Origin: Apus apus
Taxonomy: Eukaryota; Chordata; Aves; Apodiformes; Apodidae
Direction of reading: 5' to 3'
Length of the DNA: 64,000 nucleotides
Assembly (NCBI RefSeq): GCF_020740795.1
Contig: NC_067283.1
Span: 116,007,206 to 116,071,205 of the forward strand
The translations under genes and the position numbers were made by a program. Shown one piece after another: positions 60,165 through 64,000 of the stretch. The notes beneath the pieces were generated by a model. It had not been told where the DNA came from and did no database searches. It saw only the letters and a program-made list of their open reading frames with translations. The first letter of the stretch is position 1, and each line of letters opens with the position of its first letter.

Positions 60165-63100
60165 GTAAGCCAAAATCGAGGGTTATCCAGATGTCCTGAA
60201 GGAGGGGGGAAATGGTATATCTGGAAAGACGCAGAAAGAAAGTATTAATACATCATGTTTAACAGCCACAGACTATTTGTCACTAAGACAACAGTATTCA
60301 TGTAATTTTCCTTTATTCCTGAGCCTCATCCTCTGCCCTATGTTCCTTGGCATGTTACAACCACAGTGACAAAAGGGGTGGTGATCTGCCTTCCTATTAA
60401 ATGTCTGCTTTCAAACAACATACTAAACACATCCATCTAATGCCTAAAAATATTTCATACTTTGTGGAGCTAATCTGTGGTTAAAAGGCTGAGGGATTAA
60501 CACATTGCTTCATGGTATCTGGCAGAGGTCTGCGTTTTTTACTGATACTACGTCAGGTGATTTTTATTGATAGTTAACAAAAGAAGATATCCCAAAAAAA
60601 TCAAACACAGTATAATAGTAAAATCTATAGGGGTGTTACAGTAAATCACCTCTAGTGAACCTGTAGAGTTGAACCATTTTCCTTAGTTAAAAACAACAGG
60701 CATGTGTCCTCATTTGGTCAGAAGCCTGAAAACTGCTTGAGGGGTGAACCAATGTTATTTATGGAGAGCAGCACACTCCTGTGCAACTCAACAGAGCAAG
60801 AAAGCCAGGTGCAAGAAACTGTATCTTATTAAAACTTTGTTGCAGTAGAGGTGCACCTTGGTGCATGGCAGGGAAGAGAACATGATAGAAAAGTCACGCA
60901 CTCTTGGAACCACAAGGTTTGGGTATTTTTCAGGCTAACTTAGCACCGGAGTGGAGAGCAACTAAGGCAGCCAGTAGAGGTTGTTGGCATGGTTGGTGAA
61001 AGGCAAGATAGGGGGAGAAGCCATTCCCACATCTGCCCTACAGACATTCAAGTTAAAGCAAATATCAGCTTCTCCATCCCATCTCCTTAGCCAATGCAGA
61101 TCCATTTCCAGGAAGACATTTCATCTGAATGGTCAGAATTTACTCATCAGAAATCCTAAATGATGTTCACTGCTTTTGCTGAGAGGAAATATTCAGCCTG
61201 CTTTGCCACTAGCAGGAAACTCTTTCTGATAATGAGCCAAGCACAATCCTTTCAGTATTTCATGCCATTCTGTCTCATTAACTGTCTATTTAGCACATGA
61301 GCTTAGGGACTTCTTGGACCTCTTGAAGGTAGAGAGGGTTTGGTCACAGGCACAATGGCTCCTAAATTTAACCCTTGGTAGTCTCACCTTCTGAAACTCG
61401 TACACTGAGTTCTTCACAACTCATGTCCCTAACAGCTTATGTCCCTAGATATTTATCATTTAGCCATGTTGTTATTCATCCCCAGTGAATCGGTCCTTTC
61501 AGCTTGGTGATTGCTTTTACCACTCTTGCCTGAAATTGTAGTTTGTTGCTGAGCCTCTGAAAATGCAGTGCACAGGACTGAGCCAGGGGCCTGACAGAGA
61601 GCAACATATTATTTCTCTGCTCTGTGAAGGGATTTATCTACAGAGTGACCTAAATGACACTGCAAGGTTCAGAGCCTCTTATTGTTCACAGTCCCATAAA
61701 CACCAGCGCTGCCTGCTTCCCTTCTATCCCATGTCTTCCCAAAGCCTGTCCCATTTGCTTTGTTTGGTGCCTAAGTTTCTAAATGCTGCAGCTCCACAGG
61801 AGCTGATAGCGGGGGCAGCCTGCGTGGGCAGCCCAGGAGATGCTCTGTAACCGCTTGTTGAGCTCAGCTGAAGTGAAATTGGTGTTATAAGGAAGGTCTT
61901 TTGAGGCTACACACGAGGGGAATGTATCTGCAGAACTTCATATCAGCAGATGATCCTTTCACATATACAATGTAAGCAATGTTGAGTCTACAAGGACTGT
62001 GCTCGTGATAGGAAGTTAGAAACCTTACCCATCTAGAAATGTGTACAGCCCTAAGGCTAGGGAATTAAAATAAACTGTAGGCTTTACGTCACGTAGGAGA
62101 GAAATACTTTTCTTTTTAACTCATAGAGAATAAAGGGTTTACATGATTTCCCAGGACTTAGTAAATCAGCTAGAAATTTGTCAAGTTTCAAGACCAGTTT
62201 GTCACTTACACTTTCAGAATAGGCAAGATCACATCAGACCTTTTTCTTCTGCTGACAGTGAAGCCTGCAGAAAGTTCAGATATCTGGTACAGTGTTTCTA
62301 TATGTCACACTGACCCCAGTGGACAAACTACGACCTTAAAGCCCTAAATTGGCTTGACTGACATAGACTTTGATGAGTGATTCCCCAGCCCTCATTTATT
62401 CCCATGTTCACTTCCACCTTAGGTGAGGTTTTGAATTCGATGCTTCTGAATGTGAGTGGTTGCTGCACCCGAGAGCAAATAGCCATGTATTTCAACATGG
62501 CTATATATATATATCTGAAAATATTTAATATTTCAAAGTTGAAATATTAAATAAATTGGGATTAAAAAAAAAGCAAAACTGAATCTTTCAACAGAGCACT
62601 TGAATTATTGACTTTATTGATTCTTGAACATGCTTTCAGAGAGAAACTGAATTACAATTAAAATGTTTTTGAAAAGTGGTAGATGGAATTTAAAGGCCTT
62701 TTAAATTATCTTCATGACATTGAAATTAACTCAGCAAGTTGTTTCTTTCTAGTCTCCATTTGCATTGCTTAAAAAGCCTTCCATTCTGGCATGTTTACAC
62801 CTTGATTTATAAACATGCTGAAAAGCAAAAATGAATAAACTTTTTACAAACCTCAGCACAAACAGGCAAGGAGTTACTTAGCCCAGAGCTAACACGGACC
62901 CATTTTCATGTGCTCCCAATGTACTTTTCGCCAGTTGACAAAGTGAACAATCCAGAAAAATTACACTGCACAGGGAGATAATGAGAGGTTGCAAATAGAT
63001 CACAATACTTTCCTAATGACAAAATTTGGCTAAAGTCCTGTTACATGGCGCTTGTTGCCATCATTTCTCAGAAGAGGACGAGAATGTTCTCCACGAAGAT

Positions 63101-64000
63101 GCCACATATTTGCTCACATCAAGACTACATCTGGATAGGACTCATTTCACTTCTTTAAGATAATTATGACTTCTAAGCATACAAGCTTTAGGTTTGATTG
63201 GTTTTGCACAAGAAATACCCCAACAGACAACAGGTAACTGGGCAAGTTACAGCAGTGTCAGGGCTCTGAGGACACTAATAAGCATTAATGGCCTTGATCA
63301 GCCTCACCTGTGGTCTCCACCATCACCTGTGGACTCAGCAGCTCTATTTAAGCTCAACCCTGGCAGTATCCTCCCTGAGCTGTGCTGAGGGAGTTTTGGT
63401 TTTTAGCTGGTGGACAACTATGCCTCCTTGGGGGACAGAGCCCTCTGGTTGAGACCTTAACCCCTACCCTATGCTGACTTCCTGGCTTGATATGGGCTGT
63501 CTCTTGTCAGTGTGTGCTTTCCTGGTGATTGTGGGACCTGATGGGGGCTGGGGATGACTTCCACCTTATGATCTGAAACTTGCTTGGGCCATCTCTGTGT
63601 TGGTCCTGTTTGCCTTGCTCAAGTGCTGTGGAATGGGCTGTAGGGTCCCTGTGGCTTCCATTTCAACCTCCCTGAGAGAGCAGCCCAGTTCTTTCTGCTC
63701 CCTGGCAAGCAGAATCCTTTCCAGCTCCTGTGGAGATTTACCTTACCTATAAGGACTGTAATTCCTCTGTTCCCCAAAGCATGGAGCAGAGAGGTGAAGA
63801 AAAGCATAGTGTGAAGTGAGAAGGTGTGTGCTGAGGAAAGGCAGAGAGCAGAAGTTAAGATTCTTTTAACACCAACTTGAGGACTGAAGCTTCAGTTACC
63901 TCAGCATTACCTTTCTGCTTGCCAAGTCCTACCCATGTGAGATCTGTGTGGGACAGCAGACAGAAACTGAAATTGCCACAAGCACACTGTCTGGAGGAGC
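60165..64000. other. intergenic, no gene recognised
   Basis: AT-rich to 63.1 kb, with an (AT)n stretch at 62501-62514 and an overlapping inverted AATATTTAA/TTAAATATT pair near 62519-62552. 63.2-63.8 kb is GC-richer, includes CAGCTCTATTTAAG (a TATA-like box, about 63340) and resembles an interspersed repeat that I cannot name. Confidence 0.45.

Noticed and set aside
1-64000. CRISPR arrays, tRNA/rRNA genes, bacterial operons
   Set aside because: No direct-repeat/spacer pattern, no cloverleaf or rRNA signature noticed, and intron-bearing vertebrate gene structure excludes a prokaryotic window.

Overview
This window is nuclear DNA from a bird. The evidence is several CR1 (chicken repeat 1) LINE fragments with the typical ATTCTATG-type 3' ends, avian endogenous-retrovirus long terminal repeats, introns of several kb, and a vertebrate gene preserved exon by exon. 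The species cannot be fixed from the sequence alone.

One complete protein-coding gene fills the middle of the window on the minus strand: ATP6V1H, which encodes subunit H of the V1 sector of the vacuolar proton ATPase. I traced 13 coding exons from the ATG at 49263 to the TAA at 6965. All have GT donors and AG acceptors and the phases agree throughout. Together they give 1443 nt, or 480 codons plus stop. This is the length of the human protein if translation starts at the internal Met of the human N-terminus. A non-coding first exon and a CpG-island promoter are inferred at about 50.65-50.97 kb. The promoter holds Sp1-type GC boxes, a perfect MITF/TFE palindrome and two GC-rich minisatellites. 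A 54-nt cassette exon (32701-32754) matches the exon alternatively used in mammals. The 3' UTR runs left from 6964.

The remainder is transposon-rich non-coding DNA. Left flank (1-6.5 kb): a solo LTR at 152-830 with near-perfect target-site duplication, and three CR1 copies. Intron 13 (7.0-19.6 kb): a nested CR1 complex at 10.4-15.9 kb. It has a rare CR1 with its 5' half, including the ORF1 esterase-like region, the ORF2 endonuclease and all reverse-transcriptase motifs. That copy is broken by frameshifts, split by an inverted second CR1, and lacks its own 3' end. Introns 5 and 2 each hold a probable solo LTR. The one in intron 2 ends about 30 bp from the exon 3 acceptor. Right flank (51-64 kb): a CR1 next to the CpG island, a probable LTR with three 63-bp tandem repeats, another CR1 3' end at 57.1 kb, and one candidate orphan exon at 60.07-60.16 kb. 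In mammals RGS20 lies on this side of ATP6V1H, but I can offer only weak evidence for it here.

No rRNA, tRNA, CRISPR array or prokaryotic-style operon was seen. I found no convincing new biological system. The most interesting points are the promoter architecture, the LTR beside the exon 3 splice site, and the mosaic CR1.
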